This document shows, one piece after another, positions 51,259 to 62,160 of a stretch of DNA of 64,000 bases. How positions within the stretch are numbered: position 1 is the stretch's first letter; every line of letters begins with the position of its first letter. Origin of the DNA: Archilochus colubris (taxonomy: Eukaryota; Chordata; Aves; Apodiformes; Trochilidae); NCBI GenBank assembly GCA_023079485.1, contig CM041115.1, positions 40,558,305 through 40,622,304 on the forward strand, given 5' to 3'. A program made the translations under genes and the position numbers. The notes beneath the pieces are model-generated. The model saw nothing but the letters and a program-made list of their open reading frames with translations. It did no database searches and was not told where the DNA came from.

Positions 51259-54200
51259 AACTACCACAACATTTTATATCCCAGCATTCATAGGCAGCAA
51301 TATTAACTGATAGAATAATGCATGAATTAATTTTTAAAGAAGACAATGAGAGCTACAGACTCAAGGGACTTGTCCTGTGAGACAAGATGATGTGATATCC
51401 CAGTGACGTGCCAGCCTGGGTTCCAGGAATAGTCTGAGAGTGAAAGCAGTTTTCACTTACTCTCTCTTCTTTCAGCACTCTCCTTCCGCTCAGCAGACAT
51501 TTGTAAAATTTGCTGGTGATGTGTCATGATGGAATACCATAATACAGACATCAGATTGATAGAACAAGATAATCTGCTTTTTGTTTTAGTTGGCATAAAA
51601 TCAAAACCACTCTTAGTTCCTTCTCTTGCCTTCCTTCTAAAATATTCAACACCTACTGGCTAACAGAAAAACAAAGAAGAGGAGAAGTATCATGCTAGTA
51701 AATGTGGAGAAACAATGAGAGTGAAGAATACCTGTCCAGAGGTAGGGTTGATATGCATAAAAATGTGATTTTGGAAGAAGTTAATTTCAGAGCTCCTGTA
51801 AACATTGCCCAGGCGATACCAATTCACATAATTAATTCAATCTACAGTCTTTTGACTTCTCAAAAGGTTGTGACTGTGTGACATCAAACTGAATGCAGGA
51901 TGGTATTTTTCCTCCATTTTTTCTTTTCTCATATCAACCTTTGGACCTTCTAAAAACTGTTAGGAAAAAAACACCAATGTATCAACTTCTTTATTATCAA
52001 TCAGAAACAGAGAAAAACAAAAGTTATGGGTGAATCTAGGAAGATTTAGTTTAGATTTGAAAAAAATATGTTGTAATGATCAGAAAAAACCCCATTGCTA
52101 GGGTTCTTGGCTCTCCATTGCCTGTCTGTTTCCTTACCTTTTTTTTTTTTTTTTTTTAGTGAAACTCTGAGAGATGCTTTTAATTAATTTATTTATTTTG
52201 ATTGGAAATGGAGCTAGTACTATGAACTGTGGTTCTACGTGATACAGTGGTATTTGAGGAACAAGAGATATGGGGTTTCTAATCACGGATTCAAGCATGA
52301 GCACATACTGTTTAGACTTTTCATACTTAGCAAATTAAGTTTTGGGAAGTTCACTAATGCAGCAATCTCTATATATTATTTTATAGAGACAGACATCAAA
52401 ATGACATCATATTCACAAAACAAATTTATTACATTCTTCCTGTAAACTTATAATTTTGAACTGGTAAATTATGATTTTCCCTTTCCCCAACATAGCCCAA
52501 ATGTGGTATTTTCTATGTTTACTATGAGAACAATTTTAACTTCCAGCTTCTTCCATTTATCAGGCACGTGACACACTACTCTTTGAACGCAACAGATGCC
52601 TCTGCAAGTACAAAATCTTTCTCTGTTCTTAATATGATGTAAGCCGTTATTGAGGGAAGCATTGAACCAAGGTATCTATTAAGACCTCTGGCTTTAGAGT
52701 AAGGATAGGTATGTACTTTTTTTCTGCCTCCTATTTGTGTCTTTAAGTGAAAGAGGACCTGGGTATTGAAGCAGAATTTTGGGATAAGTTGAAAATAGTG
52801 TTGGATTTTTCCATTTTTCTCATATGAGATTGATCTGTTTATGTCTTTTGATAGTATCCAAAATAAATTATACCTTTCCTGTTCCTTTCATATACATGTG
52901 ACAATATTATTTGTTCTTAAGTGAAAGATCATTTTATGATAAAGCAGAAGACTCTTTATGATAGAGAACAAGGAATTACTTAGATGCCAGAATCTGTCTC
53001 GATGTTATATAGAAAGTATCTTAGAAACTTGTTGTGTAGTACACACATATACTTTACACACATGGAAAATTACAAAGCTGACTTTAACAGAGACAAAAGC
53101 CATTGAGCTTTAGTCAGAATTATCTTTAATGTTCCATCTTCTTCTTTATTCTCTGGTTTGCTTTGGATCTAGATTTAAAGTGCCAAGGCACTTTCAGAAA
53201 AGCTTGGTTCTCTTTATATTATTAGACTGCTCAGATGTTAGAAATGAAAAGTTAATGAAAATTCCAGACAACTCAAATCTAGGTAGCACAGGTGCATTGA
53301 GGTAAACATCAAAGCTGTATCATTTGTCTTGAGAGAGATTACACTTACAGCATATTTAGATGCAGAAAAATGAAATCATGTTCTTCCCAGCAATTGTTGC
53401 ATAAAGAACAAATGCAGTCTTCCTATTGACATGTGATTTTTAGTATGTTGGACTTTGACAAAATGCTTAATAGCTTCAGACAAGCTCCCTTCAATTACCA
53501 CATAACATTATGACTGTCATTAAAGACACTTGTTATATATAACTTCAAATTTTGTACCAAAACCCAGTATATTCAATTGTCTTCAACCAAAGTCACACAT
53601 GATGACTTTTGACTAAAACTCCCTCTGAAGGCCCTTAATGAAAAGTTGGGTTTCATAGCACTTGTGGCATTGCTTTTATAAAACACCATGTTCCTGAACA
53701 GCTCCTCTAGGGAGAAAATTCTGTGGTACTTGGCAGGCATGCCGGAAGTTTCTTCTCTCATTGCAGTTTTGCAGCTGGCCTGCATTCCTGAAGCATCCTG
53801 GAACATAATGCTTCAAGTAACCCTAGGGATCACAGCAGGTTTCCAAAATGTTTTTATTAGTAGTGAACTTGATAAATAACTTGATAGTAATATATTAATG
53901 TTGATGAGAAAGTATGCTTTTCATTTAAAACAGCATTTGAGTTTGGAATGGAATTTGAGGGTGGGGATGGAGGAAGATTCACAATTCTTATTCCTGTGAA
54001 TTCTGCTTCTTGACCAACTGAAATTATAGTGAGATTCCTCTTCATTTTCATTTGTTTCACATGGTATGTTCCCCTGTACCTAATTTTTTTTTTTTTTGAT
54101 CCCCATTAGTCCTCATGTAAGACTAAATCTCTTCAAGCAAATGCTGAGTTCTGTATCCCGGTTTTATTCTGACTCTACTGTCTGCAACTTATTTCAAGAG

Positions 54201-54765
54201 GAGTGCATGGAAACCTGGGATAATGAAGTGGAGGTGAAAAAGAATAATATAAAAAAAGTTTTGCTTTGAGTAAAATATATTGCACCATGTATTTCTAACA
54301 TTTTCCTATGTGCACTTTTACCTTTTCTTGCTTTTAAAACAGCGTCATGGCTAGCAAAACAGATAAACTAGCTCAGAAAATACTTGCAGATAACTTTCAT
54401 AGGTATTCTAAATCCAAGACAGGGCAGATAAAATCACTTCAATAGAAAGGAGACTTTTAAAAATAGGTATCTGAAGAACAGGAAGATGCAAAGATCCTTT
54501 CATTTTAACCTATGTGAAACCTTCTTGTGGCCTATTTGGCTTCCAGTGGCTAGCAAAAGGACAGAATAACACACTCATGTTCGTAACTTACCTATAATTA
54601 AAAGTATTGTCCCAGCCAGTCTGTGCATGTATTTTTATTGGTTCATTTTCTGCTTTCAGTGTGATTCACTGAATCTTTCTAAAGATAACAGGCTGGGATG
54701 TGGACTATGGTGCTTCTTTGAACTTAAAAGGTTTCTTGACAATCTTCTTGACATTCTTCTGGCTA
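51259..54765. other. Unique AT-rich non-coding DNA
   Basis: No gene or transposon recognised apart from T runs at 52139-52157 and 54082-54097. Open frames are at most 77 codons without recognisable features. The last 100 bases may include a worn start of the CR1 that follows. Confidence 0.6.
52139..52157. repeat. Poly(T) run, 19 bases
   Basis: Homopolymer T run in unique sequence, with no linked element recognised. Confidence 0.9.
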
Positions 54766-55745
54766 AACAAGGATTTTTGGGCACAGCTCAGGAAAAAATG
54801 TCTATAGGCTATGGAAGGAAGGGCAGGCAACTTGAGAAGATTATTGTTACTTCAAAAATATATAGGAAGAAAACTAAAGCTCAGCTTGAATTGACTCTGG
54901 CCAGTGTCATTAAAGATAAAAGAAAGTTTATAAACATGCAACTATCAAAAGAAGAGCTAGGGAGAATCTCCTCCCTCTACTTTACCTATGAGGGAAACTT
55001 GTGACCGATGACATGGAAAAAGACAAACTTTTGAGTGCTCATTTTGCTTCAGTCTTCATCAGTGTCAATTGCTCCCTGAGGGTACAGATTCCTGAATTGG
55101 ATAACCAAGACGGGGAGCAGAATGGAGCCCTATATACACAGAAGTGCACAAGTCTATAGGACCAGATGTATCCCAGGGTACTAAAGGAGCTGGCAGAAGT
55201 GCTCAACAGTCTACTCTCTATTATTTATCAACGGTCCTGGCAAACTGGGGATGTCCCAGTAGACTGGAAACTGGCGAATGTAATGCCCACTACAAGAAGG
55301 GCCGAAAGGATGATCTGGGGAACTATAGACCTGTCAGTTTGACCTTGGTGCCAGGAAAGGTTATGGAACAGGTCAGCTTGAGTACCTTCTCACAGTACAT
55401 ACAAGACAACCAGGTGATCAGGCCCAGTCAGCATGGGTTTACAAAAGGCAGGTCCTGTCTGACTAACCTGATCTTCTTCTACAAGATGACTCTCCTAGTA
55501 GATGAGGAAAGAGCTGTGGACATTGTCTATCTGGACTTTAGTAAAGCTTTTGACACTGTCTCTCACAGCATTCTTCTTCAGAAACTTATGGCACTTGGCT
55601 TGGATATATACACTCTGCACTGGCTGAAAGAGTGGTAGTGAATGGAACTAAATCTGGATGGTGAGCGGTCATGAGTGGTGTCCCCCAGGGTTCAGTACTG
55701 GGGCCTCTTCTCTTTAATATCCTTATTAATGATTTGGATTTGCAT
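54766..55745 (+). mobile_element. CR1 LINE internal fragment (linker to RT motif B), plus strand
   Basis: This piece reads as CR1 ORF2 from the linker ('KTKAQLELTLASVIKDKRKF', near 54860-54925) through RT motif B ('SGVPQGSVLGPLLF', near 55675-55715). It stops abruptly at about 55745, before motif C, and continues into unrelated sequence, so the 3' end is missing. This is not the usual product of 5' truncation; a later deletion, inversion or another insertion must have removed the 3' part. The remnant ORF2 is given as a separate entry. Confidence 0.95.
54860..55745 (+). pseudogene. Decayed CR1 ORF2 reverse transcriptase remnant
   Basis: The longest open frame of the window (164 codons, 55144-55638) lies here. 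Its first residues 'VHKSIGPD' and its later part 'GNYRPVSLTLVPGKVMEQ', 'QHGFTKGRSCLTNL' and 'VYLDFSKAFDTVSH' (RT motif A with its catalytic aspartate) are true ORF2, but about 40 codons between them are translated out of frame. A short deletion just after 'GPD' (near 55168) and a one-base loss near 55290 cancel each other; the correct middle protein is found in another frame. After 55638 a further short deletion removes the residues normally following the tryptophan, then a stop interrupts before 'SGVPQG'. Motif C is absent. The frame survives by chance and is not a working gene. Confidence 0.93.
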
Positions 55746-58099
55746 CTACAATACAAGCGGTTCCTTTCACAGTCTTTAAGAAACTCTGACCATCAGCTCC
55801 TTATAAAGAGCTTAGAACAATGGTTATGGCTTTTTAGGCCATTCAAATATTAGTATGCTTCAGGCATTAGTAATTTATTTTTACTTACAGTCCCAAATGT
55901 AGGTACTTCAATGGACAAGTGAAATATACAGATCTAATGGATCCAGTTCATTCTTCTGTGTTTCAAGTACCTTTTACTACTTGTCCTTTTCGAAGTTTTT
56001 TTCCAACATAATGGTATCTCCCAGCCCTTGAAGTATTTTTCTTGTCAGGATGACTAAATGCAGTGAATGCCTTCCCAATAATAGAAAAATAGTTAAACAT
56101 TTAAGATTTAATTAAAACATTTAACTGTGTCAGGCTCTTTTTTTTTTGCCTAATTTCACTTTACTTAAGCAATCAAAGCACTGTTATCTGATTCTAATAC
56201 TATTAATGCTACTAATGTTACCACAAGTAAAATCTTTTATCCTTAGTATTCCCACCCCAAGGAATGGCTTGTCATAACATTGACTTAACCATATGCTGCC
56301 ACTCAAATTGTAGTTGTCAAGTTATCAATGAAGCAGTTATTTCACAAAGTACATGCTTCTGAAAGCACTTATTTTCTCAGTCATGAAGATTTCACATGGA
56401 TCAGTGTAATGTAAGGGTAGAAAGAGTTGGGAGTTTTAAGTCTTACACAAGGTTCACCTATTCGACTGCTCTTCCTCCTCCATCCTCCAAAAGCTGTCTG
56501 TCTCTGAATCTTTAAGATGGTAATTTAAATAGTTTTATACCACCTTGATCCTGGGGGTTTGCTTGGCCTAAAGATGAGCCTCTAGACTAGCTGGCTAATC
56601 CCCCTGTTTTGGTTCTGAGAGTAGAAGATCCAGCCTGATTCCTTCCTATGTTACAATTTCTCTGTTTTATGCTACTTGTAATTTTTGCAACTCTAGAACA
56701 CTATCAAGGACCCAGCTGCAGGGACTCTGAGATCCAGCTTTGAAACATGTAAAGGTTAGAGGAATCTAGAAGGAATATCCTTGCCTATTAGTCCTCAACA
56801 GAGTCCTGAAGCAAGACTGGCATTTACATTGTATCTTTTTGGGATCTGATTTTTTCTTCTATTTTTCCATATAGTCCCATAAACAATGTTGTATAAATGA
56901 GTAAAAATTGTAACCATAGGTAGTCTAAAACGATATTTGACCTCAAAAACATTTCATGCGTAGAAACTGATGTGTTGTTATTTTTTTTAAACTATAATTC
57001 CTACTGCTTTTGACATTTCTACTGTGACTAATACGTGATTTTCCCCACAATTTACCATTTCGGAGTGCAACTCCAATAACATTATGTATCATAAAACCAT
57101 TGCATCAGCAGCTTTTCAGTGTGCCATAGTTATTGTGTGGCTGCCTTCTCAATCATCTCTTCAACAGAAAGAGTCCACCCAGGAAGTGGAATTTTTTCAA
57201 AGCTTGTTAGTACATAATTCTTCCATTTCTTGTCAGACTGTCACCTGCTTTATAAAACTGCTTTATTTAATATTGCACAAAAAAGCTGACTCAGCTAATG
57301 TCTCCCACATGGCATGGTCATGTGTCATTTAAAACACAAACGTGCCTTTTGTCACTAAAAACCACTTTTTCCTCAGCTGTTCAAGTTTTATTTTTATTTT
57401 GGTGATCCAGTGGAAATTTATCTAGCTTTTTTTATATTGTATACTCTCTGGAGCTGCTTGAGAAAGATATCTGTAGCTGAACTATATAAGATCTATATAT
57501 TGATTAGAAAGTGTTTAATCTTTTTCATCAATTATTTTGAACCTCACCTTCCAGTGCCTCAAGCAGTCAGCATAATTTGTGAGTGGATCTTTGTAAAAAG
57601 GATTGCTCTGTTCCAAGAAAAAAAAAAAACAGCCAAAACCAAAACAAAAGAACAGACAAAAATTGGGATAGGATCGGATCATCCAGATCATTCTTCCTTT
57701 GCTGGCAGATAAAGTCTTAAGTGTAGAGTGTAGTGTGGGGGATCTGTTGCCAGTCACTCTGTTGGCAAAGAGAACTCATTTCTGTTCTACAGAACAGAAC
57801 TACATGCACACACATGCAAACACACACACACCCCAAGAAATGTGCATAACCACATTCACAAAAACAAATTTTCACTCAGTGGTTTCTTATCTCTAGGCAT
57901 GGACCAAAATATCAGGATACTTCAAATGATTACCTTCATTAAGGGTTTTAATGGAATTAATTGTATGTCATGAATCTTTTGGAGGCTGCTGTAAATATTT
58001 TCAGCTCCTCTTTAGCTTGCCTGTCTCTATCTTTTTCATACTCATTGCACCGTGCCAGAATCAAAGAGGAGTGATTTGTCTCACATGACATTAGAAAGC
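55746..58099. other. Unique AT-rich DNA between CR1 pieces
   Basis: No gene recognised. A CA-rich repeat at 57804-57834 and an A run near 57619-57630 are present. The open frames at 57084-57332 and 57410-57712 show nothing recognisable. Confidence 0.55.
57804..57834. repeat. Imperfect (CA)n repeat
   Basis: CA units interrupted by ATG and AAA, ending in CCCC. A shorter and more degraded microsatellite than the one at 43.2 kb. Confidence 0.85.
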
Positions 58100-58445
58100 A
58101 AGAGAAAAAGCTTCTGGTCCACCACCACCCCAAGTCCTTCTTCTCGGGGCCCTCTACAATCCCTTCTTCTCCCAAACTCTATTTGTGCATGGGATTGCCT
58201 CAGCCCAAGAACCTGGCACTTGGCCTTGTTGAACTTCACGCAGTTTCCATGAGCCCACTTCTTGAGCCTGTTGAAGTCCCTCTAGCTGGCATCCCTTCCC
58301 TTTAGTGTGTTGATTTCACCACACAGTTTGGTGTTGTTAGGAAACTTGCTGAGGATGCATTTGATTCCGCTGTCCTTGTCACTGATAAAGATGTGAAATA
58401 GCACTGGTCAGAGCACTGACTTTTGAGGAACACCACTCTCCACAC
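58100..58445 (-). mobile_element. CR1 LINE internal fragment (RT motif B to thumb), minus strand
   Basis: On the minus strand it begins at RT motif B ('GVPQKSVL', stop, 'PVLFHIFISD', near 58440-58385), passes motif C as 'LSKFPNNTKLCG' (FADD changed to FPNN, so no catalytic aspartate) and continues through 'NCVKFNKAKCQVLGL' to a segment like 'EEGLGVVVDQ' near 58100. The C-terminal domain and 3' end are missing, so both ends are cut. It lies between two plus-strand CR1 pieces and covers almost exactly the ORF2 section missing between them. Confidence 0.93.
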
Positions 58446-59404
58446 ATAATCAGATCGCTACTGAAATCTGTACTCTATGTCCAGCCTCAGTAGTGATGAA
58501 TACAGAGAGGAATGACTGGAAAAGAAAGGATATCAGGTGAATCATGTGGGGTGGGTGGAAATGATAGCCAGGTTAAGCTCAGAGAAAAAGCATTTTAAAA
58601 AAGAAATGGAATAGAGCAGTACCAGGACACAAGTTACAAAATCTCATAGAGTAAAGGTATGAGATAGCAAGAAAAAGAAAACGGAAAGGAAAAAAAAAAA
58701 AAAAAAGGAGGATGGAGTTTCAGCTGGAAATATTTTCTGATTTTATCTGTAAAAGTTGATTAAGAACATTACAACAGAAGCAAGCCTCTTGATATTTACA
58801 AGAATGTAAGTAGATTACAAAAACTGACATAACCCCCGCTAATAGGTTGTCTCATGATCAAAAAAATGCTGAAATTATGATTCCAACACTAACATCAATT
58901 ACACTTTCTCCCTTTTATTTATGATATGGTCTACAGTTCACACAATATTAAACATACTAAGGAAAAAAGCATGTGTACACGTGAATGTCTTTGGGGAAGA
59001 CCTGCAGTTTAGGGAATCTTAGATCTTAATTTTAATCTCCACCTGGCTTTTGAAGATGCATCTAAGTCAGTTGCTGTGTTTAGAATATAATTAATTACAA
59101 CATTAGCTTATCTCTGAAATGAAGAAATATTTCAAGAAATTATTGGTCTAGGATAAGTTCGAGAGACCGTATTGCTTTTAAGTGGAATCTCAGAAAAGAG
59201 GAAAATTAATATAGGATTTATGCAGGATTGGAAGTACCCATTATTCTGCAGGATCTGGTCCATTAATAAAGATAATGAGCATTTTAACTGGGTGTATAAT
59301 AAAAAACCAAATTAGAAGATCAGATACATCTTCATCTCAGCTTTTTGGGACTATATGATTGTGGGGTAAGGAGCTGACTGTGTCCACCCGCTCTGCTTTA
59401 TTCA
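58446..59404. other. Unique AT-rich DNA between CR1 pieces
   Basis: No gene recognised. Includes a 17-base A run at 58690-58706 within an A/G-rich stretch (about 58661-58711). Confidence 0.55.
58690..58706. repeat. Poly(A) run, 17 bases
   Basis: A run inside a purine-rich stretch. It does not follow a recognisable retrotransposon end. Confidence 0.88.
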
Positions 59405-59990
59405 GGAACTTCTTTTCAGGTCAAGAGAGGTGATTCTGCCCCTCTTCTCCCATCTGAGACCCCACCTGGAGTACTGCGTCCACTTCTGGACACAACACAA
59501 CACAAGAAGAACATAGAACTTTTGGAGCAAGTCTAGAGGGGGATAATGAAGATGATCAGAGGGCTCTGTGTTCTGTGATCACAGGCTGAGAGAGCAGTGG
59601 TTGTTTAGCCTGGAGAAGAGAAGGTTCTGGAGAGACCTTCTAGCAGCCTGTCAGTACCTGAAGGGGACCTACAGGAAAACTGTGGAGGGAAGTTTTGCTA
59701 ATGTGTGTAGTTATATGACAAGGAGAAGGGGCAGCAGCTTTAAATTGGAAGAAGGTAGATTCAGGCTACATATTAGGAACAAATTCTCTCCTTTGAGCAT
59801 GGTGAGACTATGGCACAGGTTGCCCAGGGATGTTTTTGGCACCCTCTCCCTGTGTGTGTTCAAGGCCAAGTTGAATGGTGCTTTGAGCAGCTTGGTCTAG
59901 TGAGAAGTGTCCTTTCTAATGTAGGGGGTTTGGAAATACAGGATTTTAAGGTTCATTTCAACCCAAACCATTATATGATTCTATGACTTT
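59405..59990 (+). mobile_element. CR1 LINE 3' end with ORF2 C-terminal domain, plus strand
   Basis: The piece starts in ORF2 at the segment '[19 protein letters not shown]' (about 59425-59485), continues through the C-terminal domain, passes the ORF2 stop and about 90 bases of 3' untranslated sequence ('aaggttcatttcaacccaaacc'), and ends with a worn ATTCTATG-type terminal repeat near 59970-59990. It is a typical 5'-truncated CR1 or, alternatively, the 3' part of a broken copy that starts at 54.77 kb. Confidence 0.96.
59425..59900 (+). pseudogene. CR1 ORF2 C-terminal domain with preserved stop codon
   Basis: From 59568 to 59900 an open frame of about 110 codons encodes a recognisable ORF2 C-terminus: 'LREQWLFSLEKRRFWRDLLA', 'CQYLKGTY', 'RGSSFKLEEGRFRLHIRNKF', 'LWHRLPRDVF' and the end 'LNGALSSLV' followed by TAG at 59898-59900, the position where ORF2 usually ends. 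The upstream segment (59425-59560) is in another frame, so at least one frameshift separates them. There is no reverse transcriptase core in this piece. It is the best-kept protein remnant in the window but has no start or promoter. Confidence 0.94.
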
Positions 59991-60209
59991 AAGCAATAAG
60001 ATCTCCATAATGTCTCTACTGCAACATTGCTAATGTAAAACATGTTCCGAGAAGATACTGCCAGGCTAGAAATTTATATGATACTGGGTTTGGATTCATG
60101 AAACTGGTTTATAATCCCTATGCTGAAGCTGCTCTAGTTAACTCATTACCCTTGAGATATACACACACTCTATATTTAACCAAAAGTGTAAGAGATTTTA
60201 ATCTCTAAA

Positions 60210-60273
60210 CTTCCCCTTTCCCTCTCCTTTCTGTTTTCTTCTTCCCTCTCTTTCTTTCCCTCCTTTATCTCTT
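60210..60273. repeat. Polypyrimidine tract, about 64 bases
   Basis: C and T almost exclusively (one G and one A interruption), made of CCCT, CTTTC and TTCC units. It could form triplex DNA, but tracts like this are ordinary in vertebrate introns and intergenic DNA. Confidence 0.85.
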
Positions 60274-62152
60274 ATAAAAAAAAATTTTTAGAAGGAGGTG
60301 AGTGTTCAGCACCATGTGACAGTCATGGAAGATTTCTATTTCCCAGTTAAATTCTCTTCTCCAGATGAGCATAGTTGACAGTAGTAACATAGGACAGTCG
60401 TATTTAATTCATGTCTCTTTAAGGTCTCTGTAAATAAACAGACTGAAATTGTGGTGCTGAGAGAGGTCAGAATAACAGTATTTTCTAGTTTATTAGTCTC
60501 CCTTATTCTTTTTCAGCTGGCTGGAATTCACATTGTTGTTAACCACTTTTTAATAAATTCCAAGTTTTTAACATTATGCACTTCTATACAGCTTGCAGCT
60601 GGAAATAAACAGACTCACAACAATGGCTGAAGGTTATTCAGCAGTTTTAATTTTATTTTTTTTTAATGGGGATAATGAAGTGCTAGTTTCTGGAAAAAAT
60701 ATCTCTGTGAACTATTTGTTTTTCCAGAACCTTTTCCTTGTTTCAAAGGACAATGTCCTCTCCTCTCTTCAGTTACGATCTTTCATTAGATTGCTTGATT
60801 ATTTTTTTCTGTTTAAAATACTTGCCATATTTAAAACTTTTCATCTGTTCCCCTACTTCCATTTTTCCACAGTTGATTGTAAGAATGAATCACATGACAT
60901 CATAAATTATTTTGGCAACTATGCAGTGAGTGCATACCCTGGTCTGTGTGCTTTTGCTTGTCTTCTGCACCTACTGTTTTTCAAATTAGAGGCACTTCTG
61001 TCTCACATTGTTCTCTCTATATTCTGCTGAGCAGTACCCATGGTTTCCTGATCAGGTAAAAGGTCTTTTAGGCTAAAAATTTCCCTTCACCTTTTGAGGA
61101 AAATATTTCCAGAGTTCTTTTTCTGAGAATGCAAAATCTGTGTAAACTTTGTGGCTACTGGGATATTTGAAGTACAGCTGAGAACACAGAAGAGTAACTG
61201 TTCTGTTTGGAATTCTCTGACAATGGCTAATAAAGGAAAACAAGAAATTCATGTCGGTTTGTTTACAGTTCTCTTTTGCCTGTGCTCTCGTGCTTTTCTG
61301 TGGCAGTGATTTATAGACATACAAGAGATAGCTCCCTTATTTGATAGCAAAATAGGTACAGTGGTACGGAGATATTACTCTGTCAGGGTCTGGGATGTTT
61401 TGCCCTCATGGACACCAAACTGTAGGGCTAGGATAGGAAGTACTCCCAGCAATTATGACCAATCTCAGGAATGTAGCAGAAATCTTTGTATTTTTCTGCC
61501 TTGGAAGGTGAGTTTCTAGCATATTTTTTTTTTTTTTTGGCCATCTCTGAATCAGAAAGGCTGAGTTACAGTGTAGAATGGCACTTCCCATTTTATATGT
61601 TTCATTCTAGACTCTCAAAATATTTTAACAATAGTTACAAAAAGACAGCTGAAATTTAATTAAATATTTTACTTATTTTACTGAAAAAAAAACTTTGCTG
61701 AAGTTTTTTGCTGAAGGCCAGGAAATAGCTTTAGACTGGAACTAGACACTAAATACCCAACTCTATCTAAATGAAGCTTAGGGTTCTCCAGTTCTTGCCT
61801 GTGATGATAAATGTTGCATTACAAATAACCAAAGCTACTTTAATAGCTAGGAAAACCCACTTCTTTTCCTGACTATTTCTTGTAGTCATGAACATTTTCC
61901 TTCTTCTTCAAAGTTCTCATCAGGAAGAGAGGTTTCCAGTGGTGATTAGGCTTTGCAAATTATCTGGTGGTGAAGCATTCCTGAACATCCTTCAGAGACT
62001 ATAGAAAGTGCCAGCAGCTCTGCCATTGCATTGCTACCTGGGAACTGGATGGTAACAGTCCTGAATGCTGCTGGGCAAGACCAGCACGGCTCTCACACTG
62101 ATTCTTGAGGCTGCCTGTGAGCTGTGAAATGCAGCAGGATACCAGAGCTCTC

Positions 62153-62160
62153 TATTTAAG
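62153..62160 (+). promoter_or_regulatory. Possible TATA-like motif in a GC-richer segment
   Basis: TATTTAAG at 62153-62160 lies within a segment (about 62020-62400) noticeably richer in G and C than its surroundings. Such a motif would place transcription start around 62185. TATTTAAG occurs often by chance in AT-rich genomes, and no gene follows that I can recognise (only a 78-codon frame without features at 62160-62396). Very tentative. Confidence 0.12.

Noticed and set aside
60593..61030. 145-codon plus-strand open frame rich in F, L and I, looking like membrane segments
   Set aside because: The hydrophobic look comes from T-rich DNA; it lacks an ATG at its start and has no recognisable family.
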